Shown: positions 24,901 to 35,958 of the stretch, in pieces | Layout: each line of letters starts with the position of its first letter | Numbering within the stretch: position 1 is the first letter of the stretch | Source of the DNA: Haplosporangium gracile | Taxonomy: Eukaryota > Mortierellomycota > Mortierellomycetes > Mortierellales > Mortierellaceae | Reading direction: 5' to 3' | Length of the DNA stretch: 64,000 nt | Assembly (NCBI GenBank): GCA_015499985.1 | Contig: JAAAUF010000021.1 | Span: 41,861-105,860 of the forward strand | Program-made: the position numbers and the translations under genes | The notes under the pieces: generated by a model | Told to the model about the DNA's origin: nothing | What the model saw: the letters and a program-made list of their open reading frames with translations, nothing else | Database searches by the model: none

Positions 24901-27535
24901 GGCTATCATCCTCGAGATCCTGTTCAGGACTCGAACGGGGACGGTGAAAGTGACAAAAACTACTCTCCCCGATCGTTTTTGTTCCCGACTATCCATGATG
25001 CTCAGCCGGTGAAGGAGCTTCCCCACCTGACGCTGGAATTTGTGGACCCGTCGTTGAACTGGGAACAAAAGGCCACTGTCCAGAGTATTGTCAGGAATGA
25101 CTATGGACTGGTTCCTTTTATCATTTCAGGCCCTCCTGGTATGTACAAAGAAGTGTTATCGATTTTTATCATTTGTGTATCTTTTGTTAATGCATTAACT
25201 AACTTCTAATTTACTTGTCCGCAATAGGCACTGGAAAGACCAAGACGCTGACTGAGACCGCTCTCCAGATTCTTATGAACGATACGCAGTCCCATATCTT
25301 GATCACTGCGCCCTCTCACTCCGCGTGCGACACGATCATGAATCGACTTATACCCTACCTAAAGCCGCAGTATCTGTTCCGATTGAATGACCCCACCCGG
25401 ACATTTGCCGAGGTACCTACAGCCATCATGCCCTACTGCTTTGGGTCGGATTATTTCAATATGCCACCGTTGGACGATCTCTTGCGTTTCCGAATCGTTG
25501 TCTGTACCTGTGCCGACGCAGGTATGTTGATCTCGGCTGGAGCAAGCAACCAAAGTCTGCGCGAGTATCTTGCCCACAAAGGTTTGACGAACGACGGAGA
25601 CCAGAGTCGATCCCATTGGACGCACCTGTTGATCGACGAGGCTGCTCAGGCGATTGAACCGGAGACCGACATTCCCTTGCTTTGTATTTTGGAAGAGACA
25701 GAGGCGGCACCTCAGGTCGTTCTCTGCGGTGACCACCAGCAGCTCGGACCCAAGACGTTCTTACCAGAGCTACAGCTGTCGTTCTTGGAGCGCCTGATCA
25801 CGACCGAGCCCCTCTACCGCGACCATCCTCTCAACAGGCAGTTCTCTCGTCGCAAGGCACCCTTTGCCGCTGGAGATAGGAGATCGAAAGACATGGAGCT
25901 CCTGAGCAAAACTATCCCCTGCTTTGCCAACCTTGTCCAGAACTATCGCTGCCATCCCAAGATGTTGATGATGCCCTCGGCCATGTTCTACAACGACACC
26001 CTGGTTGCCTCAGCCAATGACGCTACTATCATGTCCATGCTGGGCTCCCCTATCTTGCCCAACCCGGAATGCCCCATTGCCTTTGTTGGCGTGAATGGTC
26101 TGGATGCCTCCCAAGTGGATGAAGCTGTCTCGTGGTACAACGAGGCGGAGGCTGAGAAAGTCGCCTCGATTATCGAGAGTCTTCTGACACTCTCAAAAGG
26201 CGAAAACGACGCATTCAAGGTCAGGACCTCCGATATCGGTGTGATTGCACCTTTCAGAGACCAGGTCAAGCTCTTGCGACAAATGCTTCGATCTCGGGGC
26301 TATGCTGGAGTCAATGTTGGAACAGTAGAGGTAAGCATTTGGAAATCGGCTCATACAGTTGCATTTTTTTACAACCGGATGCAGCATTTATACAACTTTT
26401 CATTTACAACAATGATCATTAGGACTATCAAGGACAGGAGTACAGGATCATGCTCATCTCGATTACCCGAAGCCGTGCCAAGTATCTTGATCAAGATGTT
26501 CGCCAAGGCCTTGGACTGGTTCATTTCAGGAAGCGATTCAATGTCGCCCTCACTCGCGCTCAGGCCATGCTGGTGATTGTTGGAAATCCAGAACTTCTGG
26601 TGCTCGACGAACATTGGGCGGATTACCTTCACTTCTGCCTTCGCAACGGTGCCTACACTGGTTGTCCATTGCCGGATTCAATCCTGAACACCCATGCTAC
26701 AGGACAGAAGGGAAGGGCGTTGATTGGACGATTGGAGATGAACTCGTTCGTTTCGCAGTATGTGGATAACCTGGATCGCCGCAGATGGTTGGGCGGAAAT
26801 GTGGACAATGAGCAAGAGGGATTTATTGTGGTACCTTCGGGATCTGAATCTGGATTGGATGAAGATGATGACGATGAGGTTGATGAAGGTGATGAGGGGA
26901 GAGGAGATGACAACAGCGAGGATGGATTTGAACAAGGAATTTATGACAAGAGTATTGAGGGACTGAGCCACGCATTGAGTCATGAACTGGATTTGAATGA
27001 TGAGTTTGGTCAGGGGGGCATGCGGAGGGCAGGAGGACAGGAACAGAGGATTGCCAGGGCTGATGAGCTGGAGAAGGAGGACCGCGACGATGAAGACGAC
27101 GAGACGCGCGTTGCGAAGGAGCGCCTTGCACTCGGGTCGTTGAATATGGACGACGATACACCTGAACTGCAGTCCAGGCATCTCAGCGGGATATCGTCGA
27201 GTCACCCAAGCGATCAATTACCCTTTAGACCGTTGCAGGGACAACAGGATCTTGGGACTGGAAATAACATGCTTCTTCGGAACCAGCGGTTCAACGACTA
27301 TGGATCTGAGGATCGCCGCCAGCAGCAGAAGCAGCAGCAACAGCGACAGCAACCACAGCAGCGACACCATCAACAGCAACAACAACAGCAGCAGCAACAA
27401 CAGAGACAAACCCCTATCCTCTCTCCGATCTCTTGGCCAGCCAATGATCGGGAGTTTAAGCGAATGTCCAACTCGAAGCTCGTTCTTGAGCGATCGTTTG
27501 ACCCCACCGAGCAGGATATTTTCGAAGAATACTAG
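21905..27535 (+). CDS. MOV10/SDE3-like SF1 RNA helicase with glutamine-rich termini
   Basis: This is a UPF1-superfamily (SF1B) helicase closest in motif style to MOV10/SDE3/Armitage, proteins that act in RNA silencing and mRNP remodelling. Four exons (21905-24053, 24158-25138, 25228-26330, 26423-27535) give 1781 residues. Residues 1 to about 600 are low complexity, rich in Q, N, S, P and H. From about 640 there is an Ig/ASH-like beta domain (VPGQIDFGNI), as in MOV10 relatives. The helicase core has Walker A GPPGTGKT near 1043 (split by an intron), ITAPSHSACD, DEAAQ near 1180, CGDHQQLGP, QNYRCHPKM, GTVEDYQGQE and VALTRAQ near 1452. An acidic stretch (about 1550-1575) and a polyQ tail (about 1711-1741) follow. 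The ATG at 21905 is used because the open frame begins at a GTG two codons earlier. A silencing role is only an inference, and no Dicer, Argonaute or RdRP is in this window. Confidence 0.88.
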
Positions 27536-27603
27536 GCGCTCCTGGGCTCTCGCTCTCGCTTCCGTTCCCTATTTTTTTCCTTTTTTTTCTTTTTTTTTTT
27601 TTG

Positions 27604-27734
27604 NNNNNNNNNNNNNNNNNNNNNNNNNNNNNNNNNNNNNNNNNNNNNNNNNNNNNNNNNNNNNNNNNNNNNNNNNNNNNNNNNNNNNNNNNNNNNNNNN
27701 NNNNNNNNNNNNNNNNNNNNNNNNNNNNNNNNNN
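27604..27734. other. Assembly gap (131 N)
   Basis: A run of unknown bases lies between the helicase stop and the PUS7 start. It is flanked on both sides by T-rich homopolymer, so the sequence was probably lost to a poly-T tract. It interrupts no gene I can support. The 381-base intergenic stretch 27536-27916 otherwise shows only T-rich and CT-rich sequence. Confidence 0.98.
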
Positions 27735-27916
27735 TTTTCTTTTTGCTTACCCCTGTGCTTATTTGTAATTCTTTTGATCAGAAGTAAAAAGTAGAGTTCC
27801 CTGTGGCTTGTGTCTCATTTACGCGACTGCTTGTGGTCAACATTTTTTTTCACCACTCAACAACACATAAATTTGTTTCTCCTCTCATTTTTACCTTCAC
27901 AACTCTCCATTCTGCC

Positions 27917-30472
27917 ATGGCCACCGACAACGCCACCACCATGACCGAAACAATCGTCGGCATCCAGACCTTTGTCGACTCTACCATCCCCGGGTTCTCG
28001 GCTATCATCAAACAGCGGTAAATAAAGAAACAAAGAGGAAGCTGCTCTCACATAAAACGACGTTCGTGAACAAAGTTTACACCTTCCTCTTCTTTTTCTT
28101 CGCGAACACTCACTGTCAATGTAACCCACAACAACTGACTAGGAAATTACATTCTTAAACGTTTTATTTAGATATTCGGATTTCATTGTAAACGAAGTCG
28201 ATCAGGAGAACCAGACGGTGCGCTTGACCTCGTATGATCTACCAGTGCCTGATCCTGAGGGAATTCGACTGCGCGAAGAGCAACTCCAGGCCAAGGAGGA
28301 TGCTGAGCAGGCCAACAGAGAGATGGGTGATGAAGCCAAGCTGGTCGAATTGGCCGCTGTTCTCGACAATGATGAAGAAACAATGACCCAAGTCAAGAAG
28401 ATGCTTGATAGCTACGGTAACGACGTCGAGTTTGTCAACTTGAAGGTAGGCGATTTTAAATGTATGCATTTTGAATACTTTGCACTATGCGACTCAACTC
28501 TTGAAAAGGTCAATTACTAACTCTATCTACCGCTTTTATACCTCGCTTTCTCTTGTTTCACGAACTGCAGCCTCAGGATGACAAGGCTAAACGGACAATG
28601 ATTCACAAGGTTGTCAAGGAGCGCTTCAGCGGAAGGATGGTCTCAGAGACTGCAGATGGAACCATGCGACTTCGCATGCACAAGAAGAAGGACGATTTTG
28701 GTGAGTTACATATTTCGCTCGTTTTTCAAACGACACTCATTGTTATTACACAACCCTAACTCTTTGGTTTTTATGGAATATTAGACCGCAGAGGAAAGGT
28801 CAAGTACGATGCCTGGAAGGATCTTGGAGGAGAGTTCTGCCGCTTCTGCTTGTTCAAGGAGAACCGCGAGACTATGGAGGCAATCAACCATCTGACTTCC
28901 ACGCTTCGGTAAAGAATAATGAGCAATTATGCCAGGCGGAAACTGATGACAATGTACTATGAATCAAGAAAGCGAATCTAGGACGAGTATAATAGTCGGA
29001 TCACACTGAACGCTAACTGACGTTTCCTCGTTTGCCATAATGGATATAGTGTGCCTGGAAAGGTGTTCACATTTGCTGGAACCAAGGACAGGAGAGGCAT
29101 TACTTCTCAGTGGGTTACGGCACATAAGGTCAAGGCAGAGCGCTTGCTCGCTCTCAACAAGGGCTTGCGGAACATGAGCCTGGGCAACTTTAGCTACGTA
29201 GCTAAGTCGCTGAAGCTCGGTGACCTCAATGGAAACCGATTCATGATTACTCTTCGCAACGTCCAGGTCGACTCGGAGGATACATTGAACAGATCGATGA
29301 CCTCGCTTCGGGACAAGGGTTTTATCAACTACTTTGGCATGCAACGTTTTGGTACCGGATCTGTCGGAACTCATGAGGTCGGTGGAGCCATCCTGAGAAA
29401 CGAATGGGAGGCAGCTGTCGATCTGATTATGAAGCCTCGCCTAGGTGAGGGACCGGATTTGGAGAAGGCTAGGAAGCACTGGGCAGAACACAAGGATGCC
29501 AAGGAAGCCATCAGGCTCTTTCCTAAGCGGTGGGTTGCCGAGTACCAGATTCTTTGGTCGTTCCAAAAGGCCGGGCACCAGCGTCAACCGTTTGAGGCGT
29601 TGAACAACATCCCCAGGAACTTGAGACTGATGTATGTCCATGCGTACCAGTCTTATATCTGGAACCACATGGTCACGGAGCGTATCGCTCTCTACGGTGT
29701 CGATAAGCCAGTTGTCGGAGACTTGGTGGCGATCAACAAGAATGCATTGGAGACTGAAGACGAGAACATGGATGACAACAATGACAACAATGACAACAAC
29801 AGGAGATCGTCTTCCAAGGACGACTCGCATGTTCGCGCCAAGGTTTTGACTGAGGAAGATGTCGATCAATACACCATCTACGATGTGATCCTGCCATTGC
29901 CTGGCTTTGATGTGATCTACCCAACCCACGCTATCGGCACCAAATACAAGGAGTTAATGGCCAAGGACGGACTGGATCCTCATTCGATGAAGCGAGGCAA
30001 CAAGGAATACTCGCTGCCGGGATCGTACCGCAGTTTCATGAGCAAGCCAGAGAATGTTGAGTGGGAGATTGTCCGTTATGACCAGGCAGATATCCCTTTA
30101 ACGCTTACTGATCAGGAGAGGATGGAAGGCAAGCCTCAACCTGAGCGTGTTCCCAGTGGAAAGTACTTGGCTTTAATCTTGAACTTGACGCTCAAGTCAA
30201 GCCAGTATGCGACGATGGCGATCCGCGAGGTATGCAAGCAGGATACGTCTGCCGGGTTTCAGGCCACGCTCAACACTGTCGACAGCAACGCCAATAGCAC
30301 GGCAGCATCTCCAGCCGTGACTCCAGCACAGACTCCTGCTGAAACTCCTGCTGAGACGTCTAGTGCGACGAGTATTGATGGCGAAAGTGGGGAGTCTGGT
30401 GCCGGCAAGCGTGGCATTGAGGAGGTTGAGGGAGCAGCGGCAGGCCCCGAGGCAAAGGCGTCCAAAGATTGA
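27917..30472 (+). CDS. PUS7: PUS7 (TruD-family) pseudouridine synthase
   Basis: PUS7 makes pseudouridine in tRNA (position 13 and 35), U2 snRNA, 5S rRNA and mRNA sites. Five exons (27917-28017, 28172-28445, 28571-28700, 28785-28908, 29050-30472) join in phase to 683 residues, close to the usual eukaryotic length. The catalytic motif FAGTKDRRGITSQ is near residue 220, with the Asp as the expected catalytic residue. NYFGMQRFG and the long TruD insertion domain follow. A fungal-specific acidic/Asn stretch (EDENMDDNNDNN) near 29755-29805 and a C-terminal TPAQTPAETPAET repeat look disordered. The start ATG lies in GCCATGG after a CT-rich leader. Intron 4 (28909-29049) has features resembling a C/D-box snoRNA, described among the findings. 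Confidence 0.96.
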
Positions 30473-31214
30473 GGTGGTTTTAGTTTTATATTTTGTAGCA
30501 GTATACAACGCACAACGCACAACGCACAGGCCAACATAAAGTACTAAAGCAAGGTCACACAACACGCGAAAAATGCACCTACTTGTTGGGAGAAGAAAAA
30601 AAAATTCGGAACACATCCAATAATCGCACGTTTCTGTCGGAGAAAGTGATTCCATTTTTCTTTGTAATGGGCAGTTGAACTCGTTGCTCCCTTTCTTTCT
30701 TTTCTTCCCCAAATATTTCACTGCTCGCCCATTGCCAACCGCTGCACCTTATCCTTTACCTCTACTTTACGTTGTGCCCAGACTTCACCTCTCTCTCTCT
30801 CTCTTAGTCTCGCTAGGACATTGGTGGGTTAACTTACTTTTGCATTGCAAAGGTGCTTATCACTTTTCCCTCGCTGTCGTAAACAAGAGATATGTAAACG
30901 AAAAACATCAAACATCACTGACCGGACCATCCTTTCCCCTTTTATACTCTTTTTCTTATTACTTTATTGTTGATCGTTTGCTTCATAACTGTTGACGCGA
31001 TGCACGTGGTGTCACAGAGCTGCGGCATTGCCTTTGTCTGCGTCGATCCCATCAAAAACGACCAAAAAAAAAAAAAAAAAAAAAAGAACGGCGCTGGAGC
31101 AATAACCGAATTCATTCAAACAGAGACAGAACTTGGCTCGTTTTTCACAGACAATCCCTCACAAGACAACCTCTCCTTCACCTTACATTTGACACTAAAC
31201 TAAACGGATCATCA
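30473..31214 (+). promoter_or_regulatory. Intergenic region, PUS7 3' end to F-box gene promoter
   Basis: This 742-base stretch has no supported gene. It contains CT-rich sequence around 30690-30800, a palindromic E-box CACGTG at 31003-31008, and a run of 22 A at 31064-31085, about 130 bases before the F-box gene start. Whether the E-box is used cannot be told from sequence. Confidence 0.5.
31064..31085. repeat. A22 homopolymer
   Basis: Twenty-two consecutive A are read directly, 130 bases upstream of the F-box gene ATG. Tracts of this kind may favour nucleosome depletion, and their length is error-prone in assembly. Confidence 0.9.
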
Positions 31215-34200
31215 ATGAGGTCTTTCGGTTCTCCTCCTTGTCCGCCCTGTCCTCATCCTTTGAATCACGCTCAGGCATTTTCTTCTCCTCCACCCCCTTA
31301 CTCATCCCACATCAAACAACGCCCACGGACAAAGGCACAGAATACAACAATACACTGTAACCACCAATGTCATCACCGCCCGAGTGACCAGCACCAAGCA
31401 CAAGAAGAAAAAGAAGGGTCCTTGCACACAGGTCGTTTCTCGATGCAGGACCCTCATATGCACCTCGAACTATTTCACCTTCAACACTGTCAACAACAAC
31501 AACACCAGCAGCAGGAACATCAACAAATGGGTCAGGACCGAAAACAGACAACAACACCGTCCTTTCATTCCCAGTCTAGTATTCCTCCTGCCCTCAGTTT
31601 ATTACCCAGCCATCCTTACTGCAGCAACAGCATCCCTCAGCTCCTTTCTTCATCCTGCAACTCTTGCGACTTCACTAATTACAACAGCCATGGACAATCA
31701 CTCCCGAGTCACCGTCACCACCCTACGAGTGCAATGCTGGTCATTGATATCACGACCCTCCAAGGACTCGTCCTCTACACCCTATACTTCCTGCATCGGC
31801 TGCGATTCTTCCGGTGGAGAGACACTCACAGGATCACCCTATCCTACCGGCGTCGTCGTCGCTCCCCTACCAATTCTTCTTCGTCTTTATCATCCGCCTT
31901 GGGATTTACTACTCCTCCCTCTTCTTTGTGTTTGTTGTCAGCAGACACAATTGTTGGAGAACCACGGGCTAATGCAGCATTGGACCAAGAAGGGAGTCAA
32001 AGCGGGTTATTGGATGAAACAACGAGAGGCAGTCTCGAGGTAGCAACCGTAGTCTTCGACTGTTCAACCGCCATTATTGAGCCAGGAGCAACAGCAACAA
32101 TGGCAGCTGGAGCTGGAGCAGGAAAAGGGACAGAGCCACACATGACGACGATTAAGAACGGAGACACACCATCCCTTTTCAACAGCAGCAGCCCTCCTTC
32201 CTCTTCCACTTTTGCCTCTTCTTTCTCTTCTTCCCCTTCTTCCCTTTCATCTTCCTCCTCCTCCTCTTCCGCTTCCATCTCTCCCTCCACTTCTTCCCTC
32301 TCGTCGACCCCGATGCTGCCCTACATCTTTTCCTCGGCGGCAGCGTCAACCACAACGACGACCATACCCCTGTTTTCCGCTTCGACAACCCTACCTACAG
32401 AATCTCACTTCCTAAAGAATACCATCACTCCTACCGCTCTAACTCTCTTTCCCTCTCCCTCTATCAACGCCCACCTTCCTCCCGAGATCTTGGTACAAGT
32501 CTTTCAACATCTTGCAGCGACTCATCATACACGGACGTTGATCCGGTGTACACTGGTCTGTCACAGCTGGTACTCGCTTGTCGGCCCTCTTCTCTGGAAG
32601 GCGCCTCGTGTGCTTTGGTCGCAACACTGGTCTCGGTTTCACCCAATCACAGCACTGTCCACGGCGACCCGTACTAGTGCTTCTGCCTCTATCTCTTCTA
32701 GTACTTCTGCTACTTCTGCTACTTCTGCTACTTCTGTATCCTCATTTTTAACAATAGCAGCTACCGCTGCAGCACCAGAAGCAGAAGCAATAGAGGCGTC
32801 AGTAACAATGATGACGATACCAAGGCAATCTGGTCTCTCCTCGATAGAGCCACTGAACCACGGTCACATCGACAATCACGACGACGGCGAGCAAGGAACT
32901 CGCGGCAGCAACTCTATTCTGGATAGTGTTCAGGACCCAGCTGGAGGAGGAAGAAGCAATCCGCTCTCGTTACAACTACAACTACAGCAGATTCTCCTTC
33001 AACAGAGTCAACAGCGACAGCTCGCCTGGCTCCACCTATGGCAGACCGACCGAGCAAAAGCCCTTGCCTCTGACCGACTCCATGACCAGGATCGCCAAGA
33101 GCTCGAGCAATGGCTGAATTGGAAGAAGCGGGAGAAGACCAGGCGACTTCGTGAACTTAGACGGAGGCGACAGAAGCTTGCTCTACGGCAGGCGCAGCAG
33201 CAGCAGCGGGGCAGAAAAGAGGAACAACAATTTGATAGTCAGGGAATGTCGAGAATCTTTTCTTCTTCACATAGACCACAGGAGCAGGAAGACGATGGGA
33301 GCTTGAGAGGAAGGATGGTCAGAAACGCGACGTCGAGGACTTACAGCATGAGCAGGAGTAGAAGTAGACCTGTCAGGAGAGCTACTACTACTACTGGAGG
33401 AGAAGGGGGAACAGGAGCATCAAGGAGGAATGGGAGGATGAGACGGAGGGCACCGACCACAACCAACATGCTGACTAGCGACGAGGACGAAGACGACAAC
33501 GGGGATGAAGATAGTTCCTCAGACGATAGTGACAGTGAGGATGATGTCGATGGTCCAACGGGCTTTGATTCCGACAACGGCGTCCTGAGCGACAGTAGCG
33601 ACTATGAGGCTTCAGACGACGAAACGCCCCTGATGAAGCTGGTCTCTAGCTTCGATGCCCTCCACGCTTGGGTCTCTACCTCCTCAGCGACTGCCCTTTC
33701 TGCCCTTCAGAATGTTACTACTGTTCCTGTGGCCGTCTTTCCATCTGCGAACAGTGCTTCCCTCTATCTTAACAACAATAGAACTCTTCTTCAAAAAGAG
33801 CAACAACAACAACAACAAAACCAACTACAGCAACAACAGCAACAACCCACACGACTGCCATTTAAAGAGGCTATTGCACGGATTCGACGCTGTCAAGCGG
33901 CCAAGGAGTGTCGCCGGCGGTTGGCAGAGATACGACCCAGAGACGGGCTACCGGCGTCCTTGCCACTCAGCACCTGCGGTCAATGGATCCAAGTCATCAA
34001 CCTCCAGCAGGAAATGCCATACCACCAACGAGTCATGACACAATCGTTCATGCAGCACTCCGCACCAGTTCGAGGAACAACACTGCGTTCCCAAGCTATC
34101 CAACTTCTCCAACAGCAGCAACAACAGCAGCAACAGCAACATGGTCTGACTGGCGGAGGAGGACGATATGGAATTTTTGGATCAGTCTTCCGGTACCTCA

Positions 34201-35567
34201 CCAGGCAACAACCTCAGGGCACACCTGTAGGCGCTACTTTGGAACAGGAGCGACTGCTGTCGAGACGAGACTTTGTCAACGACTGGACTGTTAAGACGAT
34301 CCTGGACCATTGCCCTGGTCTCTGCAAATTGACCCTCTCAGAGTGTCACGGTATCACGGATCGATCGCTAGAACTCATCCGCGACTCTGCTTGTGTGGCT
34401 GCTCGAACGCTGGTCTCGCTCCATCTTGCCGGGTGCTCTCAGATCACCGATCGTGGGCTCCTTGGCCTCCTTGGGAACACAAAACGGACCCCATCGCACA
34501 GATCTTCGTCAGTCTCGTCTTCGTCTTCAAATGCTTCTCCTACTTCTTCCTTTTCCTCTTCCTCATCATCATCATCATCTTCTTCTTCCACAGCTTCTCC
34601 CTTTCCATCGTCTCTCTCCTCAACCCCCCCTATTCTAACAACAACACAACAAAGCCAACTTCGACTTGAATCCCTGGATTTCGCAGGCTGCTATCAGGTC
34701 TCAGATAAGGGGTTGATCCCGCTACTGAAGCAATGTGGGTCACGGCTTTTACAACTACGGGTCTCAGACTGCGACAATATCACTTCTGCATCAGTTGTGG
34801 CGCTGGCGAAACATTGTCCGAATACAGAGTGGCTGGATCTTTGTAGGACGGGAATTCTGACAGAGGAGTGTTTGATCTTGTTGGCGGAGCGATGTACGGG
34901 TCTGGAATGGTTGAATCTTGCGAGGGCTAGTCCGGTTGTCCTTGAATCCTCAGCGAGCGGTCTCGGCGGCGTTGAGGGGGACAACAACAACAACAACACC
35001 AGCGATGACGATGGTGGAGCTACCGAGAGCAACGTTGACGGAGAGGCAGAGAGTGAACAGGACGACGGCGAAGAGGAGGAGGAGGAGGAGGAGGAGGCCG
35101 AGGTGGAAAATGAAAAGACTACCGTGGTCTTGAGTGGCGACGAATTAGTCATGGATGGGACCAACCAGGACGAAACTCAAGACCAGCACGAAAAGATCAA
35201 GGAAGACTCGATCACGGACAAGGCCCTGGCTCTCTTATGCGAATCCTGCCCAAACCTCCAACTTCTCGACCTCTCCTACATCTCAACAATTTCCAACAGC
35301 GCCATGGAATCACTATCGGAGACTGCAAAATCCCTGGTCTGCCTGACGATTATTGGCTGCCCCGGTATTACGAGCCAGTCGCTCTTGTACTTGGCACGGC
35401 TTCGGAACAACAGCGGGAAATTAGGGTGTATTACGATGGGCGATGCGCTGGGGATCTCCGAGAGGGATATTGAGCAGATTATGCAGGGGACGTTGAGTGG
35501 ATGGCAGAAGTCATTGGTGGATGAGACGAATCTGGGAGAGATCCTTGGGCGCAGCTGGGACGAGTAG
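31215..35567 (+). CDS. Large intronless F-box / leucine-rich-repeat protein
   Basis: A single open frame of 1450 residues is probably the substrate receptor of an SCF ubiquitin ligase. The F-box (LPPEILVQVFQHL...CTLVCHSWYSLVGPLLW) lies at about residues 421-470. Cysteine-type LRRs of the GRR1/AMN1 class begin near 1028 (CPGLCKLTLSECHGITD, LVSLHLAGCSQITD, LDFAGCYQVSDKGL, LRVSDCDNITSASV, LLDLSYISTISNSAM) and run to near the end. Between and before them are long low-complexity stretches: His/Gln- and Ser-rich at the N-terminus, a poly-Ser block, an Arg/Lys-rich helix (about 635-660), an acidic DEDEDDNGDEDSSSDDSDS block, several polyQ tracts, and Ser and Glu blocks inserted between LRRs. It has no intron, unlike nearly every neighbour. 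The true start may be internal, since residues 1-80 are poorly constrained. AATAAA lies 17 bases after the stop. Confidence 0.85.
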   Translation: MRSFGSPPCPPCPHPLNHAQAFSSPPPPYSSHIKQRPRTKAQNTTIHCNHQCHHRPSDQHQAQEEKEGSLHTGRFSMQDPHMHLELFHLQHCQQQQHQQQEHQQMGQDRKQTTTPSFHSQSSIPPALSLLPSHPYCSNSIPQLLSSSCNSCDFTNYNSHGQSLPSHRHHPTSAMLVIDITTLQGLVLYTLYFLHRLRFFRWRDTHRITLSYRRRRRSPTNSSSSLSSALGFTTPPSSLCLLSADTIVGEPRANAALDQEGSQSGLLDETTRGSLEVATVVFDCSTAIIEPGATATMAAGAGAGKGTEPHMTTIKNGDTPSLFNSSSPPSSSTFASSFSSSPSSLSSSSSSSSASISPSTSSLSSTPMLPYIFSSAAASTTTTTIPLFSASTTLPTESHFLKNTITPTALTLFPSPSINAHLPPEILVQVFQHLAATHHTRTLIRCTLVCHSWYSLVGPLLWKAPRVLWSQHWSRFHPITALSTATRTSASASISSSTSATSATSATSVSSFLTIAATAAAPEAEAIEASVTMMTIPRQSGLSSIEPLNHGHIDNHDDGEQGTRGSNSILDSVQDPAGGGRSNPLSLQLQLQQILLQQSQQRQLAWLHLWQTDRAKALASDRLHDQDRQELEQWLNWKKREKTRRLRELRRRRQKLALRQAQQQQRGRKEEQQFDSQGMSRIFSSSHRPQEQEDDGSLRGRMVRNATSRTYSMSRSRSRPVRRATTTTGGEGGTGASRRNGRMRRRAPTTTNMLTSDEDEDDNGDEDSSSDDSDSEDDVDGPTGFDSDNGVLSDSSDYEASDDETPLMKLVSSFDALHAWVSTSSATALSALQNVTTVPVAVFPSANSASLYLNNNRTLLQKEQQQQQQNQLQQQQQQPTRLPFKEAIARIRRCQAAKECRRRLAEIRPRDGLPASLPLSTCGQWIQVINLQQEMPYHQRVMTQSFMQHSAPVRGTTLRSQAIQLLQQQQQQQQQQHGLTGGGGRYGIFGSVFRYLTRQQPQGTPVGATLEQERLLSRRDFVNDWTVKTILDHCPGLCKLTLSECHGITDRSLELIRDSACVAARTLVSLHLAGCSQITDRGLLGLLGNTKRTPSHRSSSVSSSSSNASPTSSFSSSSSSSSSSSSTASPFPSSLSSTPPILTTTQQSQLRLESLDFAGCYQVSDKGLIPLLKQCGSRLLQLRVSDCDNITSASVVALAKHCPNTEWLDLCRTGILTEECLILLAERCTGLEWLNLARASPVVLESSASGLGGVEGDNNNNNTSDDDGGATESNVDGEAESEQDDGEEEEEEEEEAEVENEKTTVVLSGDELVMDGTNQDETQDQHEKIKEDSITDKALALLCESCPNLQLLDLSYISTISNSAMESLSETAKSLVCLTIIGCPGITSQSLLYLARLRNNSGKLGCITMGDALGISERDIEQIMQGTLSGWQKSLVDETNLGEILGRSWDE

Positions 35568-35958
35568 TGAAGCGTGGGAAAAGAATAAAAAAATGAAAAA
35601 TGAAACAACCCCTTCGACAAGGCCTGGCTAGGATCAGAGGCAGCCACATACACATGCTAAAGGCCATCATATGGTGAAGACCATGTTGCCCGGCTGGGAA
35701 AAGCAAGGAGAGCAGCAAAGCGGACATAGGAGACTGATCAAAACTGAATCCGATCATTGTTTGAAATAGATATCTTGTTAGTGCAACCGATGGCGCTGAA
35801 GTTTCTCACGATGTTCGATGTTTGTTTCATCCACTTCTCTTCTCCAAGTCCGCCGAGAGGCTCTTCTTTTGGCCAGCCAGCCAGCAAGCTTGCCATACCC
35901 CAGCCTTAAATCAAAAATAAATTTGGTGGCGTGTCAGCCCAAGTTGTAAATCGCATTT
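35568..35958. other. Convergent 3' region, F-box gene / TOF1
   Basis: This 391-base stretch lies between two stop codons facing each other. AATAAA at 35584-35589 serves the plus-strand gene. On the minus strand, TTTATT-containing sequence near 35955-35960 lies very close to the TOF1 stop. No gene is supported. Confidence 0.5.
35584..35589 (+). terminator. Probable polyadenylation signal of the F-box/LRR gene
   Basis: AATAAA begins 17 bases after the TAG stop at 35565-35567. Confidence 0.45.

Noticed and set aside
31384..32043. Overlapping 219-codon frame inside the F-box gene
   Set aside because: Shadow frame of the Ser/His-rich N-terminal region.
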